Shown here piece after piece: positions 37,801-48,572 of a DNA stretch of 64,000 bases. Source of the DNA: Begonia masoniana (Eukaryota > Streptophyta > Magnoliopsida > Cucurbitales > Begoniaceae); the NCBI GenBank assembly GCA_022432975.1, contig CM039503.1:46851259-46915258 (forward strand), in the 5' to 3' direction. The notes beneath the pieces were generated by a model, which did no database searches, was not told the DNA's origin, and was given only the letters and a program-made list of their open reading frames with translations. The number at the start of each line of letters is the position of its first letter. Position 1 is the stretch's first letter. The position numbers were made by a program, and so were the translations under genes.

Positions 37801-38066
37801 ATACCACCCGAGGAAAGCTAACGTGGTAGCCAATGCGTTGAGCAGGATGCCGGCTACTATGCAACTGACCTTGTCGGCCATATCGGTGCCTTTGAGGACA
37901 GAAATTTAGAGGTTTGATTTGGAGGTGGTTTCTAAGCTATCGGCCGTGCTGGCAGATCTAACATTACGGCCAACCATCTTGGACCGAATTAAAGAGGCCC
38001 AGAAGACCAATTCAAAGGAAATGGCCGATATAGTAAGCAAGTTGTCTATGGCCTCATCTGAGTTCA

Positions 38067-40493
38067 TGTAGCGACCCTAATACTGTACCCATTTTCCCGT
38101 ACATAATATATTTTTTTTTTATCCTTATTATGAACTTTAAATTTAAACTTAAGCGGAAATTAAATCGAAATCGAAGTTCGTTTAGAAAATAGTTTAAAAA
38201 CAACATAAATCCAATTAAATAAAATTTAAAACATTTAATAAAACAAATAAAACTATTAAAAACAATCGGCTAAACATGGGAGGGCATATTCGGCATTTGA
38301 CAATCGAAAGCCAAGGGCGATCGATCGCTGCAATCAACACAGGGAGGGGCGATCGTCGCCCCTCACACCCGCGCCCAGTCGCCCTTCACACCCTCCTTCT
38401 TTATTCACTTCTTCTGTTTTCTCTTTTTTTTTTGTGCTCTCTGGAATCTGAAATTCCAGAGAGCAAACACCAACTTTCTTTCCTACAAATTTCACATCTC
38501 TGCACATCACACACTTCACAATTTATTAACTCCAACTAAACAACCTAAACACATATTAAACTTTTATAAAAACAAACTGCGTGGATACGTTTAAAAATCG
38601 ACAAATCCTCCTATTTTAAATTCCAAGCAGTTCCAATGAAACACTATATAAACACAGTTTATAAAACAGGTTTTCAAGAACGTTTAAAACCTCAAAACAT
38701 GAACCTAACATCTAGCCAGATCCCAAGCATCCTAATATATTCTAACTTTACACATATTTTGTCCAATATTAACCCAGTACTCTCAAAATACGTACATACA
38801 TCCCCACGGGTCAAAACGCACCGACTACTCAGCACACTCCCACGGACCATTCTCCATCAACTGCATCATACATCAGGAGGAGGAACGTCGTCCTCACCTG
38901 GCTCAATGTGACCTACAACGTTACCTACACCATACAGATACACTATGAGCTAAAGGCTCAGTAAATTCTACGTAAATGCAAATGCATGCAGTGCATATGG
39001 AGTTCAAAAATCATGCATAACATACAGATCGTGGCAGACAGAATATTACCGAGATCTCATCCCCCTAACCGGAGAGAGCCCATCCAGCGGTCGGACTACT
39101 CTTTCCAGCTAGAGGAGGGGGTACACACTTACAACACGTACAGCAGTGCCTGAGCCCCATCTCGAGTGACCAGATAACAGATAACGTATTTTATTACATT
39201 ACATGAGATGTGGTATTGGTCAGACCCTTAATCGGTCCACACAATAGATCGATAGCCCCCTTTCGGGCCGCATCGGTTTTCTGAAAACATCGTGCGGAAA
39301 TTCATTTTCATGCTTAGTTAAAATACGTGATGCATGAACAGTTATAAGCATAAAATAAACAACCAACGTGCATACCATCAAAACGAATAAAAACATAACC
39401 TAATAAACGATTAACCTAGCTACCCAACCAAAGCAATTTAAACACACAATACTCTAAGATCCTCGACGCGACATCGAAGTACGGTGTAGGCCAATCGGTC
39501 AGAGTAAGTCACGAGAACTTACCTCCTGCGCACTGAACCTCGAGCTCCGTCCACGAGCGTTGTTTGTCTGCGGCAAAACACAACGGTCGATGTTAAAACA
39601 AGTTTAAGTTACTAAACATCCAAATTTAACGAAACCTTAACTAAAGAAATTTCCTAAAGCTTTAATCCAATTCATTGAGCTATTTCATCGAGCAACACAC
39701 GCTCGGCAACTCAAATCCCAAATTATGAGTTTTCCTCAAAATCTCGAAATTTCTCGAATTTTAACATTTTCCACAAATTAATCTAGTTTCGTCCAATAAC
39801 GCTCAATAAGTTCTATACGTTCATAAACTACGATAACCTATTGATTTTTAAACCCGAAATCGCATTTTTAACCTAAACCCTAAAGTTAAATCGGCCCGAA
39901 AATTGAAAACAAACGCTCTAGAATCATAGATTCATACCTAGGGCGTCGATTGGAGGAGAAAACGTGAAGAACGGAGGACGAACGGAGGAAGAACGGAGGT
40001 CAGACGTTGAGGAATCGCCGACGGCCGAGAGGAATCGCAGGAGAAGAAGCTATCTGGCGTGAAAATGGTGAAGGAAGAAAGAGATTTGTTATTTTTTTTA
40101 TAATATTGACTTGGCAAATTACCGTTTTGCCCTTCCTTTGATTTTCTATTTGTTTCGTCCTTTGTTTCGTTGATTAACTAGCTATTCGGTTTCACCAAAT
40201 CTCCTTATTTCACCAATAAGCCCAACTTATTATTTGGGATTTATTAAAACTGTCTGTTTGCAAATCGAACTTTGTTTACTATTTTTACTAAAACGTCTTT
40301 TATATTACGAGAAACGTAATTACTCGAAATATAGCGTTATTACTCCAAAAATTCTCATAATTTCCTTAAAATTTCTATTAATAATTAGGATTCTAATGAC
40401 GCTTTCTTTTTGTAAAACGGGTTTGATTTGACATATTTACAAAAATACCATCATATAATATAATATTAATATCCCGTGAAGCCAGGTATTACA
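38067..40493 (-). mobile_element. Solo LTR, TE1-related family (2.43 kb), inside TE2 pol
   Basis: Perfect 5-bp target duplication GTTCA (38062-38066 and 40494-40498). On the minus strand it starts TGTAATACC and ends GGTCGCTACA. It aligns with the TE1 LTR along its length, including a stem-loop (39067-39110), the CTTACTGAG-like block (~38950-38970), the mini-exon with AGGTAAGT (39516-39527) and GATCGATC near its 3' end (38318). The 38276-38911 frames are not genes. Confidence 0.93.
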
Positions 40494-40748
40494 GTTCAGC
40501 TATTCGGGAGACGGTATTTTGAAGTTTAAAGACAAATGGTACGTTCCGAGAGATCAAGAGCTACGGAAGGACATCTTGTCGGAAGCCCACTCGTCTTCTT
40601 TCTCAGTGCATCCTGGCAGAACAAAGATGTATGAAGACTTGAAACTTCACTTTTGCTGGCCGAATATGAAGAACGAAGTAGCCAAATATGTGGAGTCTTG
40701 TATGGTATGTCAGCAAGTGCAGGCTGAGCATCAACGACCAAGTGGAAC

Positions 40749-41807
40749 TAGGGGTGTGCAAAACCGGTTTCGGTTCGGTTTTGGAGAGAAATCGAACCGA
40801 TGCGATCGGTTTCGGTTTCGGACTTACCAACCGAAACCGGTTTTGCAGCATACCAAAACCGAACCTAAACCGAACCGAAACTTTCGGTTCGGTTTCGGTT
40901 CGGTTTCGATTTTACAACCTATTTTCCAAAAATAAAAAACTTTCACTTTCCAAACCTCAAACCAAGAACAGGGATTCTACTTTGATTATCATTTTCTCGA
41001 AATTTCTAGAGAAAAATCTCTAATTTCTCTGAACCAGCCTCTGCAGATAAGAGTTTAGAAGATCTGGGATGAAAATGAATGTCTCCCAAGCTTGAAACTA
41101 AACAGTTTTTGGAAGCAAGTTCTAACTGGGTACATTTTCTCGAGTAACAAACAGAAAAAGAGGGGTGAACAACAAATCGAGTCAAAATGGTAAACCATAC
41201 TTTAGGCGATCGACGGCTTTGCTTCCTGGGGAACCCGGTCTGAGACTCAAGGTCTGGCAGCCGGTCACCATTGATGGACGCAGACAGAGGCGAAGGAGTT
41301 GGCGTGAGGAATCTCTCAAAGATAGCCAGAACCAGAAACATGGAGACGAGAATGGCAGTTGCGACAAACCCAAAAGACAATGCGTCGATGGAGTTGTCAA
41401 AATGTCTCCATCGATCTCCTCTCTGCATGTGTGGCGGAGCCCCAACCATCCACAGCCACCTTCTTCTTCCACCATCGCCTCGCCGTCGCCGGATCGTCTT
41501 CGTCCGTCGTCTCTGGAGGAGAGGTTCTTACTTCTTAGATGAAGAGTAAAGCGAAGAGTGAAGACCCGATGATTTAGGGCTTCACTCTTCCATATTCTTT
41601 TTTTTTTTTGTTTTTTAATTACAGGTCCGGTTCGGTTCGGTTTTGATCGGTTTTGACCGATCAAAACCGAAAACCGAACCTAAATCACCGGTTTCTATAA
41701 AATGAAACCGAACCAAACCGAATCTATGGTCAAAACCGATCAAAACCGAACCTAAATCACCGGTTCCGGTTCGGTTCCTCGGTTCCGGTTCGGTTTGCAC
41801 ACCCCTA
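40749..41807. mobile_element. Non-autonomous hAT element with captured gene fragment
   Basis: Perfect 8-bp target duplication AGTGGAAC (40741-40748 and 41808-41815), the hAT signature. Terminal inverted repeats start TAGGGGTGTGCAAA, and the subterminal regions are packed with CGGTTCGGTT repeats. It has no transposase. The middle carries a host-gene fragment on the minus strand. It splits TE2's integrase. Confidence 0.94.
41006..41449 (-). pseudogene. Captured fragment of a small membrane-protein gene (intron retained)
   Basis: The first exon reads from a basic-aromatic start (MQRGDRWRHFDNS) into one hydrophobic helix (SFGFVATAILVSMFLVLAIF) and a Pro/Ser-rich stretch, ending at 41201. A GT-AG intron (41098-41200) follows. 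The frame continues from 41097 in phase (SSLGDIHFHPRSSK), which supports a genuine host gene taken up as genomic DNA. I recall similar plant proteins of unknown function with this N-terminal helix but cannot name the family firmly. The unspliced 147-codon frame is an artefact of reading through the intron. Both ends are truncated by the transposon. Confidence 0.6.
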
Positions 41808-42930
41808 AGTGGAACGCTTCAGCCTCTCCCGATCCCCGAATGGAAATGGGAGAATATCACGATGGATTTTGTTGTTGGCCTTCCAAGGACGGCTAGAGGC
41901 CATAACAGCATATGGGTCATTGTAGACAGACTGACAAAGTCGGCACATTTTCTACCTGTGAAGACAACATTCTCTATGGATCAAAGTGCAGAGTTGTATA
42001 TTAACGAGATTATTAAGCTGCATGGTGTTCCGGTGTCGATTGTCTCAGGCCGGGTTCCTAGATTCACCTCCAAGTTTTGGAGAAGCTTGCAAAACTCCTT
42101 GGGCACTAAATTAAACTTCAGCACGGCGTTTCATCCACAGATGGATGGACAATCCGAGAGAACGATCCAGATATTGGAGGATATGTTAAGGTCGTGCATG
42201 TTGGAATTCCATGCTCCTTGGAGTAGATACTTGTCGTTAGTGGAGTTCGCTTATAACTATATCTACTAGGCTACGATCGGTATGGCTCCATATAAAGCTC
42301 TTTACGGCAGAAAGTGTAGATCTCCATTGTATTGGGACGAAGTTGGAGAAGCTAAGCTTATCGGCCCTGAGTTATTACAGCAGATGTCCGGGGTGGTGAC
42401 TGCTATCAGACAACGAATAAAAATTGCTCAGAGTAGACAGAAGAGTTACGCGGACTATAGGAGAAGAGACTTGGAGTTTGCTGAAGGCGATAAAGTATTC
42501 TTGAAGGTGTCGCCTTTCAAGGGCGTGATGAGGTTTGGCAAGAAAGGGAAGCTAAGTCCAAGGTTTGTTGGGCCCTTTCCCATCTTAAAGAGAGTTAGGA
42601 GCATGGCTTACAGACTACAGTTGCCAGCGTTTATGGATGGAGTTCACAACGTCTTTCACATTTCGATGCAGAGAAAATGTATGTGAGATCCAACTCAGAT
42701 CGTGGAGCCGGTAGACGTTAATATCATGCCGACGCTGACATATGAAGAAAGGCCCATAAAGATTTTGGACTCCTCACTCAAGGTGTTGCGCAACAGAGTG
42801 GTCTCATTGGTGAAAGTTTTATGGCACAATCATAACATGGAGGAAGCCACTTGGGAAAGACAGCAGGACGTTAGAGCCTAATATCCGGAGCTGTTCGCTT
42901 AAGTAAATTTTGTGGACAAAATTTCTGTTA

Positions 42931-42942
42931 AGGTGGGTGGAA
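42931..42942 (+). promoter_or_regulatory. TE2 polypurine tract
   Basis: AAGGTGGGTGGAA, directly before the 3' LTR. Confidence 0.72.
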
Positions 42943-43705
42943 TGTAACACCTGGCATTTTTGGCCATGTAATTATTCCCCAAATCATTTAGCGGGATGAA
43001 TTTTATATTAATACAATGAATGTTTTAATGAATTTGTCGGAGTGTTTAATGGAGAAACTGAATTGACGAATTAATTAACAAATTAGTTGGAAGCCAATGA
43101 GGGGCAAATTAGGAAGCCAATTAAGGTTGGTAGGAGGAAGCCAATGGATGGATGCCAAGTGTTCAACTTGTTGAACAAGATATGTTCTTCCTCCTACGTG
43201 AAACCCTCCTCACTTCTCTTCTCTGTCCTCTCCACTCCTCTCTGCATTCTCTCTTCCAGACGACAAACGACCATCGAAGCTCCTCCGATCTCCTCAGTTT
43301 CTTTCTATTTCTCTGCCTAAGGTAAGCATCTACTAAAGCTAACGTGTTTGGACAAGTCAAAACGTTAGTTTGCTGAAGTTTAGGGTTAATGTCCGATTGT
43401 GCATGATTTAGGTTCGTGAATCGCCGAGGACATTTACACGAACAAAGCTTGCAACTTCACGGACAACAGGTAAGTTCATATACGTAGGTTGGCCCTTAAG
43501 GCCCTACATCACGGAGATACTAGGCTAAAAATGTCGTCGGGATTGTCGTTGGGTAGTTAGGTCGATGATTCGACCATAAGTAAGTTTAATGCCATGCTCA
43601 TTGCATGGTTTAGATTTCCTGTTATTTATGTGCGTTTTGAACCATTTTTTCAGTATGTTAAGTCTGTGCACAATGAATGTTCATACATACACGTGTTTTC
43701 CCGAA

Positions 43706-44706
43706 AGTGCACTGTGCCTGAAAGTGCACTGTGCCTGAAAGTGCACTGTGCCTGAAAGTGCACTGTGCCTGAAAGTGCACTGTGCCTGAAAGTGCACTGT
43801 GCCTGAAAGTGCACTGTGCCTGAAAGTGCACTGTGCCTGAAAGTGCACTGTGCCTGAAAGTGCACTGTGCCTGAAAGTGCACTGTGCCTGAAAGTGCACT
43901 GTGCCTGAAAGTGCACTGTGCCTGAAAGTGCACTGTGCCTGAAAGTGCACTGTGCCTGAAAGTGCACTGTGCCTGAAAGTGCACTGTGCCTGAAAGTGCA
44001 CTGTGCCTGAAAGTGCACTGTGCCTGAAAGTGCACTGTGCCTGAAAGTGCACTGTGCCTGAAAGTGCACTGTGCCTGAAAGTGCACTGTGCCTGAAAGTG
44101 CACTGTGCCTGAAAGTGCACTGTGCCTGAAAGTGCACTGTGCCTGAAAGTGCACTGTGCCTGAAAGTGCACTGTGCCTGAAAGTGCACTGTGCCTGAAAG
44201 TGCACTGTGCCTGAAAGTGCACTGTGCCTGAAAGTGCACTGTGCCTGAAAGTGCACTGTGCCTGAAAGTGCACTGTGCCTGAAAGTGCACTGTGCCTGAA
44301 AGTGCACTGTGCCTGAAAGTGCACTGTGCCTGAAAGTGCACTGTGCCTGAAAGTGCACTGTGCCTGAAAGTGCACTGTGCCTGAAAGTGCACTGTGCCTG
44401 AAAGTGCACTGTGCCTGAAAGTGCACTGTGCCTGAAAGTGCACTGTGCCTGAAAGTGCACTGTGCCTGAAAGTGCACTGTGCCTGAAAGTGCACTGTGCC
44501 TGAAAGTGCACTGTGCCTGAAAGTGCACTGTGCCTGAAAGTGCACTGTGCCTGAAAGTGCACTGTGCCTGAAAGTGCACTGTGCCTGAAAGTGCACTGTG
44601 CCTGAAAGTGCACTGTGCCTGAAAGTGCACTGTGCCTGAAAGTGCACTGTGCCTGAAAGTGCACTGTGCCTGAAAGTGCACTGTGCCTGAAAGTGCACTG
44701 TGCCTG
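43706..44706. repeat. 17-bp tandem array, ~59 near-identical copies
   Basis: The unit GTGCACTGTGCCTGAAA is repeated without visible variation for ~1 kb. Because 17 is not a multiple of 3 and the unit lacks minus-strand stops, all three minus frames stay open for >340 codons. These frames are not genes. Confidence 0.97.
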
Positions 44707-45095
44707 GAAGCTCCTCCGATCTCCCTCGTTTCTTTCTATTTTCTTGCCTAAGGTACGCATCTACTAAAGCTAACGTGTTGGACAAGTCAAAACGTTAGTT
44801 TGCTGAGTTTAGGGTTAATGTCCGATTGTGCATGATTTAGGTTCGTGAATCGCCGAGGAATTACACGAACAAAGCTTGCAACTTCACGGACAACAGGTAA
44901 GTTCATATCCGTAGGTTGGCCCTTAAGGCCCTACATCACGGAGATACTAGGCTAAAAATGTCGTCGGGATTGTCGTTGGGTAGTTAGGTCGATGATTCGA
45001 CCATAAGTAAGTTTAATGCCATGCTCATTGCATGGTTTAGATTTCCTGTTATTTCTGTGCGTTTGAACCATTTTTTCCTATGTTAAGTCAGTGCA
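44707..45095 (+). repeat. Second copy of LTR segment 43275-43680 after the array
   Basis: GAAGCTCCTCCGATCTCC onward repeats the sequence found just before the array. It carries several single-base losses (GTGTTGGAC against GTGTTTGGAC; GCTGAGTTT against GCTGAAGTTT; GAGGAATTAC against GAGGACATTTAC). Confidence 0.9.
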
Positions 45096-46615
45096 GCTGT
45101 GCCTGAAAGTGCACCCTCTGCTGCGCCAGTTCCTCTATAAGCCCCACTTATACCCCCCTGACAGAGAAATGTAATGTAATGTAATGTCACTGTATTTCGA
45201 AAGTTCATGCATAACATATGCATCACTGCATTTTTATGTTCTTACTGAGCTTTAGGCTCATAGTTGATCTCCCTGATGTAAGTACGGAACCCGTGGATGA
45301 GGAATTTGTGCCTCAATCCGACAAATAGGTGGTTGGTGGCACGAGCTTTCAGGGATGGTTGCGGCAGCCAGACATATTTCTGACTCAAGAGAGTGAAGTT
45401 TTTAAAAATGAAGTTCATGTTAGTATAGTTTCTGTTGGGATTTTAAAATGATGTATTGATTTAGTGTTGATGTTTTAAAACTCTTGTCTGGTAAATTCTT
45501 GAAGTGTATGTCCAGATTCTGTACAACTATTTAAATTTTTAAAACGATGTATAAACTTTCTGTTGATGTTTTAAAACCTCTGTTTGACAGTTGAATATGT
45601 ATTTTGAATTATTCTGGAACCGTTGGAGTCTTCCCTTTCAGGTTGTACATGGATTGTCTCGAGTTTTTGAGCTATCCATGCAATTTGATTTCTTGAACTC
45701 TGTCATGCTTTTTTAGCTTCTGTCGTGTTTTCTAACACGTTTAAAATATGTTTTGAATCGGGTTTTGGGGGTTTGAAGTTTTTATGCCTTCTGTTTTTAT
45801 GTCTTCCTGTTAAACAGTCGTCCATTTTTGTTCTTTAAAATTATCGTCCAAAGTTATCGTCCAAAGTTATGGGCGATAACGTCGTCCAGAATCCATTATG
45901 TTTCTTTAAAGTTATCGTCCGAAGTTGTGGGCAATAACGTCGTCCAAAGTCCAATTGTCCACAGTACTCGTTCGACGGGTAATTGTTTAAAGTATTCGGC
46001 TAAGTGTTAGTCATCCAAAGTTATCATCCAAAGTTGTGGGCGATAACGTCATCCACTTCTATTGTCCACAATTTCTGTCGTCCATTTCTGTCGTCCACGA
46101 CTTCTGTCGTCCACGGCTTTTGTCATCAGTTTCTGTCGTCCACAGCCTCTGTTGTCTTCTGTCGTCCATGACTTCTGTTGTACACGACTTCTGTCATCTA
46201 CAGTAAGTCTTCCACTGCCTGACTTCCAATTTATGTTTTCCATTTTATTAAGTCCCCACTGCATGTCTGTCGTCCATTCTGCCTTCTGTTTTCTGTCGTT
46301 CATTCTGCTCTTTATTTTAAACGTTCAAAGTATTCTGTTTTTCCTATTTTCATTTCTCTCTGTCTTCCTGCTCTCGTCCAGAGTACTCATCCAAGTTTTT
46401 AATATTCCTGTCTTCCTGTTTTTCTTCTGCCATTTATTTCTGAAGTCCGACTTTTAATATGTCTTCCAGTCTTCAACACCAGAGAAGGTTTCCTCTCTGT
46501 AAGCTCTCTGTTAAATTTTAAAGGTTCACTGTTCAAAAAAAAAAAATACCACGTTTTAAAATGTCCGGAGTGATGGCTCACCGACCCCGATCGGGCCGGG
46601 GGTCATCACACGCGT

Positions 46616-46850
46616 ACATACATTGAGTCGAATATACTCTTGCAGTGGGCTTCTGCGACTATGCATGGGTATTCGACGCAGGTGCCCACACTTAAAACGC
46701 GTCCACCAAACATAAATTTAACAACTAAATTGACGGGAATGATTAACTTATTAATAAATGATAGTTTAAATGTTGGTTTGTTAACGAATATAGTTTAAAT
46801 GTCAACTTGTCACTGATTTCATATTTTAAGGAATAAACATATTATATGTG
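46616..46850 (-). repeat. MULE right inverted repeat, outer part
   Basis: Resumes the MULE repeat after TE2 and matches the outer part of 10450-10700 in reverse complement. The outer limit is approximate. Confidence 0.7.
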
Positions 46851-47283
46851 ATATAACAAAAAATTGTGATCATACATCAATAATGCTAATGTATTTCTAA
46901 GCAAATACACATATAGGCTCGCACAATGCTAGAGGTATGCAAAATCGAACCAGAATCGAAGAATTGAATAGCAGTTTTGGTGCGGTTCCTAAGTTATAGG
47001 AACCGAAAATAATCGGTTCGGTTTTGGTTCTAAAATCTAGGAACCGGGTCGAACCGAAAAAATCGTTTAAAATAAAATTAACTTAAGAAATTATTTAAAT
47101 ATTAAGAAATTATCCAATAAAACATTAATTTTATGTTCAAATTCAAATTCTACAATTGCTTAACATTAAATTATTTGATTGTTACTTAAAAAAGTAATTG
47201 ATTTATTGACTATTTAGACATCAAATTGTACTAATTTAGAGATGTTAAACGAGCGAGTTGCTCGACAGCTCGCTCGCTCGACT

Positions 47284-47328
47284 CGTTACTGTAGCGGGTC
47301 GAGCTTGGCTCGGCTCGCTACAGTAACG
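47284..47328. repeat. Hairpin in hAT left subterminal region
   Basis: Two 21-base arms (47284-47304 and 47308-47328) starting CGTTACTGTAGCG pair with two mismatches around a 3-base loop. Located among the GCTCG repeats near the left end. Confidence 0.8.
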
Positions 47329-47571
47329 AGCAAGTTTGGCTCGAGTCACACAGGCGAGTCGAGTCGAGCTTGGACATCCCAGCTCGCGAGCCCGTAAATG
47401 ACCGGGCTCGACGAGCCTGCTCGCGAGCCTGCTCGCGAGCTGGCTCGTCAACGGAAGCCCAGCTCGGGTTCTGCGGACTACGCCACTGCGGTGAGCGCTG
47501 AACCCTCTCCGACGCGGCGACGCCTGAGTCGGCCTGACCATCGATAATCTGATCTCCCACTCTTCTGAGAG

Positions 47572-48072
47572 TAATTGTAAATTGCAATTGTAAATTGCAA
47601 TTGTAAATTGCAATTGTAAATTGCAATTGTAAATTGCAATTGTAAATTGCAATTGTAAATTGCAATTGTAAATTGCAATTGTAAATTGCAATTGTAAATT
47701 GCAATTGTAAATTGCAATTGTAAATTGCAATTGTAAATTGCAATTGTAAATTGCAATTGTAAATTGCAATTGTAAATTGCAATTGTAAATTGCAATTGTA
47801 AATTGCAATTGTAAATTGCAATTGTAAATTGCAATTGTAAATTGCAATTGTAAATTGCAATTGTAAATTGCAATTGTAAATTGCAATTGTAAATTGCAAT
47901 TGTAAATTGCAATTGTAAATTGCAATTGTAAATTGCAATTGTAAATTGCAATTGTAAATTGCAATTGTAAATTGCAATTGTAAATTGCAATTGTAAATTG
48001 CAATTGTAAATTGCAATTGTAAATTGCAATTGTAAATTGCAATTGTAAATTGCAATTGTAAATTGCAATTGT
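47572..48072. repeat. 13-bp tandem array, ~38 identical copies
   Basis: The unit GTAAATTGCAATT is repeated perfectly over ~0.5 kb. It is followed by a second, slightly altered copy (48073-48136) of the ~80 bases that precede it (47494-47571), then two more units. The minus-strand frames of 218-297 codons across it are by-products of a stop-free 13-base unit. Confidence 0.96.
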
Positions 48073-48352
48073 CGAACCCTCTCCGACGCGGCGACGCCTG
48101 AGTCGGCCCTGACCATCGATAATCGATCTCCCACTCAATTGTAAATTGCAATTGTAAATTGTAATGATATAAATATAATTAATTAGATTAGTTGATTATA
48201 TATTTAAATTTACTGCAAGTGATTTAGTGATATCATATAAAATATTATAATAACAATTAACAAATAACATAATTTATTAACTATTAACAAATAACAAGTA
48301 TTAATTAAACTATTAACTATTAAGTAACAACAGTCAATTCAAACAGAAGCGA

Positions 48353-48387
48353 TATATCGGCCTATGAGCGATATATCGGCCATTTGC
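48353..48387. repeat. Two copies of GCGATATATCGGCC
   Basis: A palindromic CGATATATCG core occurs twice, 20 bases apart, ~200 bases upstream of accessory gene A. Just after it comes a TGTCGACCA...TGGTCGACA inverted pair (48393-48421). Confidence 0.7.
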
Positions 48388-48572
48388 AAGTGTCGACCAC
48401 TAATGTAACTGGTCGACACATAAAAAATGATTTTATTCCTAGGGTCGACCAAAAACCCTAACTCTCGACCCTTCTCTCTCGAGTCTCACCTCTCGACTGC
48501 CATCGGCTATTTTCGACCATTCTGTGACATTTTCTTCTGATATTCATCTCTTCTCTTCATTTTACACCTCCA

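Larger units (their letters stand above)
34991..42902 (+). pseudogene. TE2 gag-pol polyprotein (broken, with two insertions)
   Basis: The gag frame begins at 34991, where ATA stands in the place of the expected start codon. Gag continues to ~35950, with a CCHC-like cluster near 35900. Protease DTG is near 36070. Reverse transcriptase runs 36600-37300; its catalytic FIDD reads FIND (Asn at 37076-37078). RNase H is 37400-37870. The solo LTR 38067-40493 then interrupts. The integrase HHCC finger (40600-40735) is cut from its core by the hAT element 40749-41807. The core (41860-42270) has lost the second catalytic Asp (VSGRVPRF near 42050). The chromodomain-like end finishes at 42902. Stops occur at 35099, 35357, 35399, 36212, 36818, 37307, 37907 and 42268, mostly of transition type. 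Confidence 0.88.
22709..46610 (+). mobile_element. TE2: Ty3/gypsy chromovirus (Tekay-like) with four nested insertions
   Basis: The target duplication CGCGT flanks it perfectly (22704-22708 and 46611-46615), 23.9 kb apart. The outer sequences rejoin into one MULE repeat. The 5' LTR is in three pieces (22709-24287, 31503-32265, 34818-34829), cut by TE3 and a solo LTR. The body (34830-42942) is cut by a second solo LTR and a hAT element. The 3' LTR is 42943-46610. Confidence 0.93.
42943..46610 (+). repeat. TE2 3' LTR (3.67 kb, inflated by a tandem array)
   Basis: Starts TGTAACACCTGGC and ends GTCATCACA. Relative to the 5' LTR it has gained a 17-bp array (43706-44706) and a second copy of ~400 bp of its own sequence (44707-45095 repeats 43275-43680). 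Outside these the two LTRs align closely. Confidence 0.92.
10450..46850 (+). mobile_element. Decayed Mutator-like element (MULE) interrupted by two Ty3/gypsy elements
   Basis: Once the nested elements are removed, a ~0.4-kb block at 10450-10822 reappears inverted at 22545-22708 plus 46616-46850. The two share many stretches, for example TGTATTACAATCAA and GCCCACTCCCGAGA. They are long terminal inverted repeats, and transposase remnants of the MULE type lie between them. TE1 (12647-21283) sits in the transposase and TE2 (22709-46610) in the right repeat. The outer ends are approximate and I could not settle the expected 9-bp target duplication; near-matching A-rich 9-mers lie around 10433 and 46833. 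The element is the oldest identifiable layer here. Confidence 0.75.

Noticed and set aside
41006..41664. Several overlapping frames inside the 40749 hAT element taken as independent genes
   Set aside because: Only the minus-strand exon pair shows a helix, an intron and consistent phase; the others are its shadows.
43650..44785. Three minus-strand frames of 343-375 codons with a 17-residue repeat
   Set aside because: They are translations of the 17-bp array; the unit has no minus-strand stop, so every frame is open. The repeated peptide is a by-product.
47245..48151. Minus-strand frames of 218-297 codons with a 13-residue repeat
   Set aside because: By-product of the stop-free 13-bp array in the hAT element.
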